DNA of 64,000 bases from an uncultured Gemmiger sp. (GTDB lineage: Bacteria > Bacillota > Clostridia > Oscillospirales > Ruminococcaceae). Of this stretch, positions 8,080 through 16,373 are shown piece after piece. The notes below the pieces were generated by a model that saw only the letters and a list, made by a program, of their open reading frames with translations, was not told where the DNA came from and searched no databases. Position 1 is the stretch's first letter. Each line of letters begins with the position of its first letter. The stretch covers positions 18,302-82,301 of the forward strand of contig CALXBE010000008.1 in NCBI GenBank assembly GCA_944386495.1, in the 5' to 3' direction. Both the position numbers and the translations under genes were made by a program.

Positions 8080-8102
8080 ATGAAATGGGGGATCGTTCTT
8101 TC

Positions 8103-9437
8103 ATGTTTAAAAAGCTGAAGCGTTCTGCCGAAGGTGCAGGCGTACCTCATGAAAAGATCACCGCTACCATGGAAACCGTGCAGATGCCGATTTCCAAGCG
8201 CCTGGTCATTCCCATGAGCATGCACATCGGTGCCCCCGCCAAGCCTGTGGTCAAGAAGGGTGACACCGTTATGGTGGGCACTCTGATTGGTGAGGCCGGC
8301 GGTTTTGTAAGCGCTAACATCTACTCTCCTGCCAGCGGTACGGTGGCGGAAGTGGGCACCATCCGGATGCCCAACGGTGCAGCTGCAGCAACTGTGGTCA
8401 TTGACACCGACGGTGAGCAGAAGGTTGACCCGTCTGTCAAGCCTCCTGTGGTCAACGATCACGACAGCCTGATCCAGGCCGTCAAGGATTGCGGACTGGT
8501 AGGTCTGGGCGGTGCAGGCTTCCCTACCCATGTGAAGCTCTGCCCTGCAACTCCGGTGGATACCCTGGTCATCAACGGCGCCGAGTGCGAGCCTTTCCTG
8601 ACCCCAGATACCCGGGAGTTCCTGGAATGCACCGACACCGTCATCAGCGGTATTGAAGCAGTGATGAAGTATTGCTCCATCCCCAACTGCATCATCGGCA
8701 TCGAGACCAACAAGCCTGAGTGCATCAAGCTGATGGAGGAGCGTACCTCCGGTATGGCCGGGGTCAGCGTCAAGCCCCTGCCCAGCCGGTATCCCCAGGG
8801 CGCCGAGAAGAACTTGGTAGAGACCTGCACTGGACGGGAAGTCCCCAAGACCGTTCCCGGTGAGCGTCCCCGGGCCGGTCTGCCGGCCGATGTGGGCTGC
8901 GTGGTCATGAATGTGACCAGCGTTTCCACTCTGGGCAAGTTCCTGAAAACCGGTATGCCCCTGGTGACCAAGCGGGTCACTGTGGACGGAGATGCCTGTG
9001 CCAAGCCCATGAATGTGGAAGTGGCCATTGGTACTCCCTACCAGGACATCATCGACTTTGCCGGCGGCATCAAGGAAGGCAAGGAACTGGGCAAAGTGAT
9101 TTACGGCGGCCCCATGATGGGCGGCTGTGTCTCCGACACTTCCTTCCCCCTCCTGAAGCAGAACAACGGTCTGCTGCTGTTCAGCCGGGAGGCTGCTGCC
9201 ATTCCCGAGCCTCAGGCATGCATCCGGTGCGGCCGCTGCATTAACGGCTGCCCCATGGGCCTGGCTCCGGTGCAGATCGCAGAAGCATATAAGAACAAAG
9301 ATGTGGAAGCACTGAACAAACTGAATCTGGATCTGTGTGTGCTGTGCGGCACCTGCAGCTTTGTCTGCCCTGCCAAGCGCCCTGTGACCCAGACCATGAG
9401 TCTGGCCAAGGTGCTGCAGAGAACAGGAGGGAAATAA
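8103..9437 (+). CDS. rnfC: Rnf complex subunit C (ferredoxin:NAD+ oxidoreductase)
   Basis: A 444-residue peripheral subunit of the membrane Rnf complex, which couples electron flow from reduced ferredoxin to NAD+ with ion export. It starts MFKKLKRSAEGAGVPHEKIT, typical of RnfC, with a barrel-like N-terminal domain, an NADH-binding Rossmann region around GLVGLGGAGFPTHVK, an SLBB segment and two 4Fe-4S motifs near the C-terminus (CIRCGRCINGCP and CVLCGTCSFVCP). The ATG at 8103 is chosen for the family-typical start and a GGGGGA about 10 bases upstream. It is the first gene of rnfCDGEAB; rnfD follows after 3 bases. Confidence 0.96.
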   Translation: MFKKLKRSAEGAGVPHEKITATMETVQMPISKRLVIPMSMHIGAPAKPVVKKGDTVMVGTLIGEAGGFVSANIYSPASGTVAEVGTIRMPNGAAAATVVIDTDGEQKVDPSVKPPVVNDHDSLIQAVKDCGLVGLGGAGFPTHVKLCPATPVDTLVINGAECEPFLTPDTREFLECTDTVISGIEAVMKYCSIPNCIIGIETNKPECIKLMEERTSGMAGVSVKPLPSRYPQGAEKNLVETCTGREVPKTVPGERPRAGLPADVGCVVMNVTSVSTLGKFLKTGMPLVTKRVTVDGDACAKPMNVEVAIGTPYQDIIDFAGGIKEGKELGKVIYGGPMMGGCVSDTSFPLLKQNNGLLLFSREAAAIPEPQACIRCGRCINGCPMGLAPVQIAEAYKNKDVEALNKLNLDLCVLCGTCSFVCPAKRPVTQTMSLAKVLQRTGGK

Positions 9438-9440
9438 GCA

Positions 9441-10388
9441 ATGGAAAATCGTTTGATCGTAACTGCTTCTCCCCACATTACCGATATGGTGGACACCCAG
9501 CGGCTGATGGGGAATGTAGTCATTTCCCTGATTCCCTGTGTGGTGGCCAGCGCTGTTATCTTCGGCATGCGGGCTTTGGCACTGGAAGCTGTAACTGTAG
9601 CCGCCTGTGTATTCTTTGAGTGGCTCTACACCAAGTTGATGAAGAAGCCCAACCCTGTGGCAGACCTTTCCGCAGTGGTTACCGGCCTGATTCTGGCTCT
9701 CAACTTTCCTGTAAGCCTGCCTTACTGGATCGCTGTGGTAGGCGCTTTCGTCTCCATCGTTCTGGTAAAGCAGCTGTTCGGCGGTATCGGCATGAACTTT
9801 GCCAACCCCGCTCTGGTAGGCCGTCTGGTTCTGTTCAGCGGCTTTGCCACCCGTATGACCACCTGGACCTATCCCGATGCAGCCGTTGACCAGCTGGCCA
9901 GCGCTACTCCTCTTCAGGTTCAGAATGTGTATCGTCTGGATCTGTGGGATCTGTTCCTGGGTATCCACGGCGGTGTTCTGGGCGAAGTCTGCGCCCTGGC
10001 CTGCCTCATGGGCTTTGTCTGGCTGGTATTCACCAAGACCATCAGCCCTGCCATCCCTGTGACCTATGTTCTCACCGTTTTCGTCTGCAGTTGGATTGCT
10101 GAAGGGGACATTGAGTATGGCCTCATCGCCATCCTCAGCGGCGGTCTGCTCTTCGGCGCCATCTTCATGGCTACCGACTATGTGACCAGCCCCTTCACCC
10201 TGAAAGGTAAGCTGGTGTTCGGCCTGTTTATGGGTGTGGTCACCTTTGCCATCCGGTATTGGGGCAGTCTGGCAGAGGGCGTTTCCTACGCTATCCTGCT
10301 GGGCAACCTGATCACCCCCTATATCAACAAGCTGACCATGCAGACTCCCCTGGGCTATGTGAAGCCCGCTAAGAAGGGAGGCAACTAA
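9441..10388 (+). CDS. rnfD: Rnf complex subunit D
   Basis: A 315-residue integral membrane flavoprotein subunit of Rnf, homologous to NqrB. Multiple transmembrane helices run from residue about 23 to the end. The motif SATPLQ carries the Thr expected to hold covalent FMN, and GIGMNFANPALVGR is the conserved family signature. An AGGAGG ribosome site lies just inside the end of the preceding intergenic gap. The FMN would be attached by ApbE; an apbE gene is present at 34.8-35.9 kb. Confidence 0.96.
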   Translation: MENRLIVTASPHITDMVDTQRLMGNVVISLIPCVVASAVIFGMRALALEAVTVAACVFFEWLYTKLMKKPNPVADLSAVVTGLILALNFPVSLPYWIAVVGAFVSIVLVKQLFGGIGMNFANPALVGRLVLFSGFATRMTTWTYPDAAVDQLASATPLQVQNVYRLDLWDLFLGIHGGVLGEVCALACLMGFVWLVFTKTISPAIPVTYVLTVFVCSWIAEGDIEYGLIAILSGGLLFGAIFMATDYVTSPFTLKGKLVFGLFMGVVTFAIRYWGSLAEGVSYAILLGNLITPYINKLTMQTPLGYVKPAKKGGN

Positions 10389-10389
10389 A

Positions 10390-10938
10390 ATGAAAAATGC
10401 AAGCTGGGAAACCATTGTAAAGCCTATTGTGGTTCTGGTAGTGATCTGCGTGATCACCAGTGCTCTGCTGGCAGTGACCAACCAGGTTACCGCTCCCATT
10501 ATTGAGGAGAACGAGCGTCAGACCACTCTGGCTGCCTATGTGGAAGTTCTTCCCGAAGGCACCACCACCGAAGACCTCCAGGATCTGGATGTCACCGGTA
10601 TGGAAGGGGTAGAGTCCGCGGTTATGAAGTCTGACGGATCTGCTTACGCCATCAAGTCCAGCGCTACCGGTTATGACGGCGGTGCCATCACCACCATCAT
10701 CGGTTTCGATGCTGAGGGTACCATCATCGGCATCTGGTCCGACTCTTCTACCCAGACCGCCGGTATGGGCGACCGCTGCGACAACGACGACTTTAAGGGT
10801 CAGTTCCTGGGCATGAGCGGCTCTGCTGAGATCGGCACCAATGTGGATGCCATCGGCGGCAGCACCATCTCCTCCAAGGCTTATGTGGAGGCTGTGAACT
10901 ATGCCTTCGAGTGTTTCAATCAAGTAAAGGGGGCATAA
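10390..10938 (+). CDS. rnfG: Rnf complex subunit G (FMN-binding)
   Basis: A 182-residue subunit with one N-terminal transmembrane helix (IVKPIVVLVVICVITSALLA) and an extracytoplasmic FMN-binding domain. The flavinylation motif is the IGGSTISS segment near the C-terminus, where the Thr aligns with the Thr of the usual SGAT motif. It begins one base after rnfD, with GGGAGG upstream. Its FMN is normally transferred by ApbE. Confidence 0.95.
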   Translation: MKNASWETIVKPIVVLVVICVITSALLAVTNQVTAPIIEENERQTTLAAYVEVLPEGTTTEDLQDLDVTGMEGVESAVMKSDGSAYAIKSSATGYDGGAITTIIGFDAEGTIIGIWSDSSTQTAGMGDRCDNDDFKGQFLGMSGSAEIGTNVDAIGGSTISSKAYVEAVNYAFECFNQVKGA

Positions 10939-10942
10939 GAGA

Positions 10943-11620
10943 ATGGCTGAAAATAAAGTTTCCAAAATGTCCTACCTGACCAACGGCATTATTAAAGAAA
11001 ACCCCACTCTGCGGCTGGTCCTGGGTACCTGTCCCACCCTGGCGGTCACCACTGCGGTGTCCAACGCTCTGGGCATGGGCGCTGCAGCCACCTTCGTGCT
11101 GATCTGCTCCAATGTGGTAATTTCTGCCCTGCGGAAGGTCATTCCCGATAAGGTGCACCTGCCCTGCTATATCACCATCATTGCTACCTTCGTTACCATC
11201 GTTCAGATGCTGGTAAAGGCTTTCTTCCCCGATCTGGACGCTGCTCTGGGCGTATACCTGCCCCTGATCGTAGTTAACTGCATCATCCTGGGCCGTGCAG
11301 AGATGTTCGCCTGCAAGCACACCGTCTTTGAGTCCGCTCTGGACGGCGTGGGCATGGGCATCGGCTTTACCCTGGCTCTGCTGGGCATGGCTTCCATCCG
11401 TGAGATCATCGGTGCCGGCAGCTGGCTGGGAATCACCATCATTCCCGAAAGCATCGACCGGATGACCATCATGACCTCCGCTCCCGGCGGCTTCTTCACC
11501 TTTGGTCTGCTCATGGCTGCCGTGGTGTGGTATGAGACCAAGACCAACAACAAGATCGAGCGGAAACTCTGCGTAGAGAAGGCCGAAGAAGCTAAAGAAC
11601 AGAAAGGGGAGGAGAACTAA
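10943..11620 (+). CDS. rnfE: Rnf complex subunit E
   Basis: A 225-residue integral membrane subunit, NqrD/RnfE family. The signature GIIKENPTLRLVLGTCPTLA is at the N-terminus, followed by six hydrophobic segments. The conserved Cys pairs with those of RnfA around a membrane-embedded iron centre in characterised complexes. The last residues are charged (EKAEEAKEQKGEEN). The stop overlaps the start of rnfA (TAATG). Confidence 0.95.
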   Translation: MAENKVSKMSYLTNGIIKENPTLRLVLGTCPTLAVTTAVSNALGMGAAATFVLICSNVVISALRKVIPDKVHLPCYITIIATFVTIVQMLVKAFFPDLDAALGVYLPLIVVNCIILGRAEMFACKHTVFESALDGVGMGIGFTLALLGMASIREIIGAGSWLGITIIPESIDRMTIMTSAPGGFFTFGLLMAAVVWYETKTNNKIERKLCVEKAEEAKEQKGEEN

Positions 11621-12213
11621 TGGCTAAACTGCTTAGCATTCTGTTCACCATGATTCTGGTGGACAACTATGTGCTGGTCAAGTTTCTGGGTATCTGCCCC
11701 TTCCTGGGCGTTTCCAAAAAGCTGGACAGTGCATTTGGTATGTCCTGCGCCGTTACCTTCGTAATGGTCCTGGCTACTGCTGTTACCTGGCCCCTGATGA
11801 CCTACCTGCTGATTCCCAATGGCCTGGATTACCTGCAGACCATTGTGTTCATCCTGGTCATCGCAGTGCTGGTACAGTTCATTGAGATCGTACTGCATAA
11901 GTATATGCCTCCTCTGTACAACAGCCTGGGTGTGTATCTGCCTCTGATCACCACCAACTGCTGCGTACTGGGTGTTACCATTCTTAACTTCACCAACGGC
12001 TACAACTATGTGGAAAGCCTGTTCTGCGCTGCCGGTTCCGGCCTGGGCTTTATGCTGGCCATGGTTCTGTTCAGCGGTGTTCGTTCCCGCGTGGAGGCTG
12101 CTAACCCTCCCGCCTGCTTTAAGGGCCTGCCCATCACCCTGGTGGCTGCCGCCATTACCGCTCTGTCCTTCACCGGCTTCGGCGGTATCGTGGCCAGCAT
12201 CTTCGGTGTGTAA
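11620..12213 (+). CDS. rnfA: Rnf complex subunit A
   Basis: A 197-residue six-helix membrane subunit paralogous to RnfE and homologous to NqrE. Its signature is DNYVLVKFLGICPFLGVSKK, with the Cys expected in the intramembrane iron centre. It overlaps rnfE by one base, so the two are probably translationally coupled. rnfB follows after 16 bases. Confidence 0.95.
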   Translation: MAKLLSILFTMILVDNYVLVKFLGICPFLGVSKKLDSAFGMSCAVTFVMVLATAVTWPLMTYLLIPNGLDYLQTIVFILVIAVLVQFIEIVLHKYMPPLYNSLGVYLPLITTNCCVLGVTILNFTNGYNYVESLFCAAGSGLGFMLAMVLFSGVRSRVEAANPPACFKGLPITLVAAAITALSFTGFGGIVASIFGV

Positions 12214-12229
12214 TTAGGAGGGAACAAAA

Positions 12230-13027
12230 ATGAACGGTATTGTATTTGCAGTTGTTTTGGTTTCCGTTGTAGGCCTGATCGGTGCAGTGGTCCTGGTACT
12301 GGCTGCCAAGTTCATGGCTGTGTATGAAGATCCCCGTGTGGCTCAGTGCTCTGAGTGCCTGCCCGGCGCCAACTGCGGCGGCTGCGGCTATGCCGGCTGC
12401 TCCGATTACGCCCGTGCCGTGGTTGAGGGTGCTCCTGTCAACAAGTGTGCCGTAGGCGGCCCTGCCTGTGCAGCCAAGCTGGCTGAAATCATGGGTGTGG
12501 AAGCTGGCGACTCTGTGGCCAAGGCCGCAGTGGTTGCCTGCACCGGCGCCAAGAACGGAATCTGCGAGGTCAAGTTCGATTATCAGGGCATCAAGAGCTG
12601 CGCTGCAGCTGCTGCCCTGGCCGGTGGCCCCAGCGCCTGCGCCTTTGGCTGTGTGGGTCTGGGCGACTGTGTAGCTGCCTGTAACTTCGATGCCATCCAT
12701 GTGGTGGACGGGGTCGCTACCGTGGACCGGAGCAAGTGCGTGGGCTGCGGCGCCTGTGTTCAGGCCTGCCCCAAGAAGATCATTATGCTGGGCGATGCTC
12801 CCCAGAAGCCTGTGGTCCAGTGCTCCAACCATGAGATGGGCAAGTTCGTCATGAAGGAATGCAAGAACGGCTGCATCAGCTGCGGTCTCTGCGTTAAGAA
12901 CTGCCCCGAGCAGGCTATCACCCTGGACAACTTCCTGGCCAAGATCGATTACGCCAAGTGCACCGGCTGTGGCACCTGCATTGAAAAGTGCCCCAAGAAG
13001 GTTATCCACTGGCAGAAGGATGCTTGA
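12230..13027 (+). CDS. rnfB: Rnf complex subunit B (ferredoxin-like, electron entry)
   Basis: A 265-residue iron-sulfur subunit that takes electrons from ferredoxin. It has an N-terminal membrane anchor (about residues 5-27), an Fe-S domain with CSECLPGANCGGCGYAGC, then several ferredoxin motifs (CVGCGACVQACP, CISCGLCVKNCP, CTGCGTCIEKCP). This number of clusters is typical of clostridial RnfB. AGGAGG precedes the ATG. It is the last gene of the operon, followed by a strong terminator. Confidence 0.96.
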   Translation: MNGIVFAVVLVSVVGLIGAVVLVLAAKFMAVYEDPRVAQCSECLPGANCGGCGYAGCSDYARAVVEGAPVNKCAVGGPACAAKLAEIMGVEAGDSVAKAAVVACTGAKNGICEVKFDYQGIKSCAAAAALAGGPSACAFGCVGLGDCVAACNFDAIHVVDGVATVDRSKCVGCGACVQACPKKIIMLGDAPQKPVVQCSNHEMGKFVMKECKNGCISCGLCVKNCPEQAITLDNFLAKIDYAKCTGCGTCIEKCPKKVIHWQKDA

Positions 13028-13053
13028 TTCAGGCACCTGTAACAGGTAAAACC

Positions 13054-13088
13054 ACTCCGCTCCGGAAGATTCCGGGGCGGAGTTTTTT
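13054..13088 (+). terminator. Terminator of the rnf operon
   Basis: ACTCCGCTCCGGA pairs with TCCGGGGCGGAGT (one wobble pair), loop AGAT, followed by TTTTTT at 13083-13088. Confidence 0.92.
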
Positions 13089-13110
13089 GCTGGAATTTAA
13101 AAGTAGGGGG

Positions 13111-13140
13111 TTGACTTTTATGGGGGATGGGTGATATAAT
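13111..13140 (+). promoter_or_regulatory. Promoter of tRNA-Val
   Basis: TTGACT (13111-13116) and consensus TATAAT (13135-13140) with an 18-base spacer, 18 bases before the tRNA. Confidence 0.8.
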
Positions 13141-13157
13141 ATCGTCTGTACCCCGAT

Positions 13158-13234
13158 GGAGGATTAGCTCAGCTGGTTAGAGCATTTGCATCACACGCAA
13201 GGGGTCTGGGGTTCGAATCCCTAATTCTCCACCA
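13158..13234 (+). tRNA. tRNA-Val (anticodon CAC)
   Basis: A 77-base cloverleaf. The acceptor stem GGAGGAT pairs with ATTCTCC. The D stem is GCTC/GAGC, the anticodon stem TTTGC/GCAAG encloses loop ATCACAC (anticodon CAC), and the T-arm has TTCGAAT. The terminal CCA is encoded. It reads the Val codon GUG. It has its own promoter and terminator and sits beside an A+T-rich nuclease gene, a common place for inserted DNA. Confidence 0.95.
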
Positions 13235-13240
13235 CAAAAA

Positions 13241-13290
13241 ACAAATCCGGGCCTTTTGCCGATTGGCGATAGGCCCGGATTTGTTGTTTA
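13241..13290 (+). terminator. Terminator after tRNA-Val
   Basis: A perfect 14-bp stem (13241-13254 with 13271-13284) around a 16-base loop, followed by a T-rich stretch. Confidence 0.85.
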
Positions 13291-13435
13291 TTGTCAAGAA
13301 CGATGATGCCTCTGGGATTGAAAAGTCTCAGGGGTATTTTTTGTGCTTGCCTTCTTTTTGTGGAAAAAGTATTAAATGTATGATATTCTGTTAAATACAA
13401 TGCATATAAATATTTTTGACATAGGAAAGAATTTT

Positions 13436-15487
13436 ATGACAGATTTTGGAAGCGGATTCTACAATGCTATGGCCTTCTACCAGAACGGTGAAGAACATCT
13501 TGTAGTAACAAATGACGACAATTTGAGATTTTTGGACTTGGGGAAAACCATTGACATTTTGTCGGATGCTTTAGTGTTTTATGACCAATATAGCCTTAAT
13601 TTGAGACATTGCTTTTTGTGTGAGCGATGGAATCAATGCGGATTTTTGTTTGTTCTTAGAGATTATGGTGTTAGAAATATCTTGGGTGTATATTTCAAAT
13701 TGGAAATTAATGGTAAACCGGTGGATAATATTATTTATTATCAAGATACTTTATATGGTCCGAAAAATGAAATCAAATTATATGTACAACATCAAATTCG
13801 GGATATTCATAGTGTTCACCCAATTATTGAGCAAATTGTATATTACAATAGCTGTTATCCCAATTGCCGGCTTCTTTTTGGAACGCAGCAATTTCCACAA
13901 ATAGCAGGAGAAGAAGAAATTGCTGTGATGAATCGCTTGGATCGTGAGTATAAGCGTATTACAGATAAGAAATCGAACATAGCTGGAGCTTCACACAAAA
14001 ATGCCTTTTGGAGAGAAGGATTATATCCTTCATGGAAGCTTTACCCTGAAGCAGTTCGATTGCTTTGCTGGGTAAAGAGTCAAACTCAAAAAATCGAGAA
14101 AATACTGAGTAAGTTTCATGAAAATTTGAAAGACATAAATCTTCAGCCGCCAAAGGATGAGAACATAATTTATATTCCAATCGACTGTACATGTGACAAG
14201 CAATATAATATAAAAATGTGGCTGCTTCGAAATCATTTTATAGTGACGCGTATTGTTTCAGGGTATGATATGCTCCAATACCAAATTCCAGTCAGCTTCA
14301 ACAACATAGAACTGATAATTTTAGTATATGGACAGCATTATCAGGAACCGATTTATTGGAATTTGAAAGAAGTTGTGGGGCTTGATCACTCAGTTAACAC
14401 TTACAAACAAGTCAAGGATGCCTGCCCTATTTTACAACTCATAAAAAATACGGAAGAAGCGGTTAGTGATTACTACAGAGAAGATACTATTATTAAATCA
14501 GACATTTATCAAAAGTTTTTAGAAACCAAAAAAGAGCTGAGCCAGTGGATTGCTAAAATTTATAATCAAGCATATGAGGAATTTATAAATGCAAAAAGCA
14601 TCTATGTATGGAAATCAGAATATAGACTTTTCAAGTATATAAATCTTTTTTATCCCGGGACAGTTTATCAGTATCATCCAGACTGGCTTGAAGGGCAATC
14701 TTTGGATATTTTTATTCCACAAGAGAATTGTGCTATAGAGTATCAGGGTGAACAGCACTACCAGGCGCTGGATTACTTCGGCGGTAAAAAAGGCTATGAG
14801 TATAGGCAAGAGCTGGATAATGTGAAGAAGGAACGGTGTAAACAGAATGGTATCTTGCTATTAGAATGGATCTATTCGGAACGCATTTGTTTCTCCGCTG
14901 TGGTTGATTTCCTCAACAAAAACTTACATGATGCACAGATAGATAGAAATTTTTTTCTGGAAAGTCTCAAACTTAATAAGCCTGTTTTGGTTGCAGAGGA
15001 GGATAGCCTGTTTGCAACCCAAAAAGTTACAGAGAAGAAAAAGAAAGCTGATGAATTTGAAATAAGAAAATATAATTCACAAGGGGTATTAATAAATTGC
15101 TATGCTTCCGTTGAAATTGCATCGCAGGATACTGCAATTTCGAAAACACAGATACTGAAGGCAATTTACGGGTATAATCATACAGCTGGCGGGTTTCAGT
15201 GGAAAAAGGTTAAGAGGAATGAAGAAAAGTCTAGCATACCTCCATTAGCGAAGCCAAGACAAAACTCCGGTGAAAATGAGAGCAAGGCTGTTTATCAAAT
15301 TGATTTGAATGGTACTATTTGTGCTGAATTTGGTTCAATCAGAACCGCAGTTAGAGCAACAGGAATCAACCGAAAGTCTATATGTGATGCGTTAAGAGGA
15401 CGGCAAAAAACAGCAGGAGGATACATATGGAAATATAAAGAAAATGAAGAAGGACCGGAATCCGAAATAAAGGGAAAGAATATATAA
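13436..15487 (+). CDS. EDxHD/Vsr-like nuclease with tandem NUMOD1-like DNA-binding repeats
   Basis: A 683-residue protein, strongly A+T rich compared with every neighbour. Residues 1 to about 390 are unrecognised, with a Cys pair in CFLCERWNQCG. Residues about 395-475 match the EDxHD homing-nuclease class (Vsr-like fold, as in I-Bth0305I). Glu395 is in KSEYR, Asp424 in SLDIFIP, Glu435 and His441 in AIEYQGEQHY, and Asp461 in ELDNVKKERC. The C-terminus carries two NUMOD1/IENR1-like repeats (about 541-591 and 618-669), each ending AGGF/Y-x-WK. The ATG at 13436 has AGGAAAG seven bases upstream; in-frame ATGs at 13376 and 13400 lack a ribosome site. The product is probably a free-standing selfish or defensive DNA endonuclease. 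The target and the role of the large N-terminal part are unknown. Confidence 0.7.
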   Translation: MTDFGSGFYNAMAFYQNGEEHLVVTNDDNLRFLDLGKTIDILSDALVFYDQYSLNLRHCFLCERWNQCGFLFVLRDYGVRNILGVYFKLEINGKPVDNIIYYQDTLYGPKNEIKLYVQHQIRDIHSVHPIIEQIVYYNSCYPNCRLLFGTQQFPQIAGEEEIAVMNRLDREYKRITDKKSNIAGASHKNAFWREGLYPSWKLYPEAVRLLCWVKSQTQKIEKILSKFHENLKDINLQPPKDENIIYIPIDCTCDKQYNIKMWLLRNHFIVTRIVSGYDMLQYQIPVSFNNIELIILVYGQHYQEPIYWNLKEVVGLDHSVNTYKQVKDACPILQLIKNTEEAVSDYYREDTIIKSDIYQKFLETKKELSQWIAKIYNQAYEEFINAKSIYVWKSEYRLFKYINLFYPGTVYQYHPDWLEGQSLDIFIPQENCAIEYQGEQHYQALDYFGGKKGYEYRQELDNVKKERCKQNGILLLEWIYSERICFSAVVDFLNKNLHDAQIDRNFFLESLKLNKPVLVAEEDSLFATQKVTEKKKKADEFEIRKYNSQGVLINCYASVEIASQDTAISKTQILKAIYGYNHTAGGFQWKKVKRNEEKSSIPPLAKPRQNSGENESKAVYQIDLNGTICAEFGSIRTAVRATGINRKSICDALRGRQKTAGGYIWKYKENEEGPESEIKGKNI

Positions 15488-15790
15488 CTGCTCTCTGTAG
15501 AATTTGTTTTTCACACAATTGCTCGATTACCGCCTCCTGTTCGATCATCCAACCAACAAACTGCCCTGTGGGCAGCTTTTTCTCCTTGACCTGCTGTTTA
15601 TGGAGCAGGACTTCTTTACTGAACTCCTTAAATGCGGCCTGTGCCCGCCCGATCTGTTTGGGTAGGCACAGGCATTTTTGGGCTTGGATGTACTCTTTGC
15701 ATAGGTCTGCTTGTAGTCGTTGTCGTTGTTCAGGCCGTCGAACTGCCTCTTGGCGGCCTTTCGGCTTTTACCCTGTTCGGCAAAGAATAA
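15488..15790 (-). pseudogene. Decayed coding remnant, possibly of a mobile element
   Basis: No intact gene is present in this gap. On the minus strand about 80 codons read as a coherent basic, helical protein (ending near LPTGQFVGWMIEQEAVIEQL). The upstream segment (RKAAKRQFDGLNNDNDYKQ) lies in another frame, so a frameshift separates them, and no start codon with a ribosome site is seen. I cannot name the family. Its position between an A+T-rich nuclease and a tRNA suggests the eroded edge of an insertion. Confidence 0.35.
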
Positions 15791-15829
15791 AAATCAAGTC
15801 TTGATTTTCAAATTTAATCATACTATAAT
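15790..15829 (+). promoter_or_regulatory. Promoter with palindromic operator, marR-exporter operon
   Basis: TTGATT (15801-15806), a 17-base spacer and TATAAT (15824-15829). The -35 lies inside a perfect inverted repeat AAAATCAAG-T-CTTGATTTT (15790-15808). A palindrome over the -35 just ahead of a MarR gene is the standard autoregulation layout. The factor assignment is inferred. Confidence 0.75.
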
Positions 15830-15866
15830 ACACATTGGCAATAAATGTTAGGAGGCGAACAGTTAG

Positions 15867-16373
15867 GTGGGAAACAATTTGGATTCGAACAATCCCTGTG
15901 GAAACCTGAGCTGGAAAATCAAAAGGGCAAACCGGGAAATCAAACGGTACATTGATAACCGGCTCTCTGTTGTGATTGACCGGGAAGCGGGGGGGATCAC
16001 TGCCATGCAGGGAATGATTCTGCATTATCTGTCCTCCCAGCCGGAAGGAACAGATGTATTCCAGAGAGATTTGGAAAAGCAATTCAATACCGGCCGCAGC
16101 ACTGTAACGGGAATTCTCCAGCTGATGGAACAGAATGACCTGATACGCCGGGAAAGTGTGCCTCAGGATGCCCGGCTAAAAAAGCTGGTCCTGACACCCA
16201 AGGCCTACCGCATCCAACAGGAAATCCATAACACCATTATGGAGATGGAGGAGAAACTGCGGAAAGACATTACCCCCGAGGAAATAGAGACTGTAGAACG
16301 GGTGCTGGAAAAAATCCGGAAAAATCTTCGGGAGGAGAGGAAAGAACTCAATGAAACGGAGGAGAAACCATGA
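15867..16373 (+). CDS. MarR family transcriptional regulator
   Basis: A 168-residue winged-helix regulator. The recognition region is FQRDLEKQFNTGRSTVTGIL, followed by a wing with RRESVPQDARLKKLVLT, which matches the MarR DxRxK pattern. Long helices at both ends form the dimer interface. The GTG at 15867 has AGGAGG 11 bases upstream. It overlaps the first exporter gene by 4 bases, so it probably represses its own operon and releases on binding an exported compound. A perfect palindrome covers the promoter -35. Confidence 0.9.
   Translation: MGNNLDSNNPCGNLSWKIKRANREIKRYIDNRLSVVIDREAGGITAMQGMILHYLSSQPEGTDVFQRDLEKQFNTGRSTVTGILQLMEQNDLIRRESVPQDARLKKLVLTPKAYRIQQEIHNTIMEMEEKLRKDITPEEIETVERVLEKIRKNLREERKELNETEEKP

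Noticed and set aside
13376-13435. Longer start for the A+T-rich nuclease
   Set aside because: ATGs at 13376 and 13400 lack a ribosome site, while 13436 has AGGAAAG at a good distance; the longer form cannot be fully excluded.
15568-15804. 78-codon plus-strand open frame after the nuclease
   Set aside because: Cys/Arg-rich low-quality translation without a ribosome site; the minus-strand reading looks more protein-like but is broken.
13210-15866. Attachment-site duplication of the tRNA-Val 3' end
   Set aside because: I looked for a second copy of the tRNA 3' end downstream of the nuclease and found none, so an integrase-mediated island is not supported.
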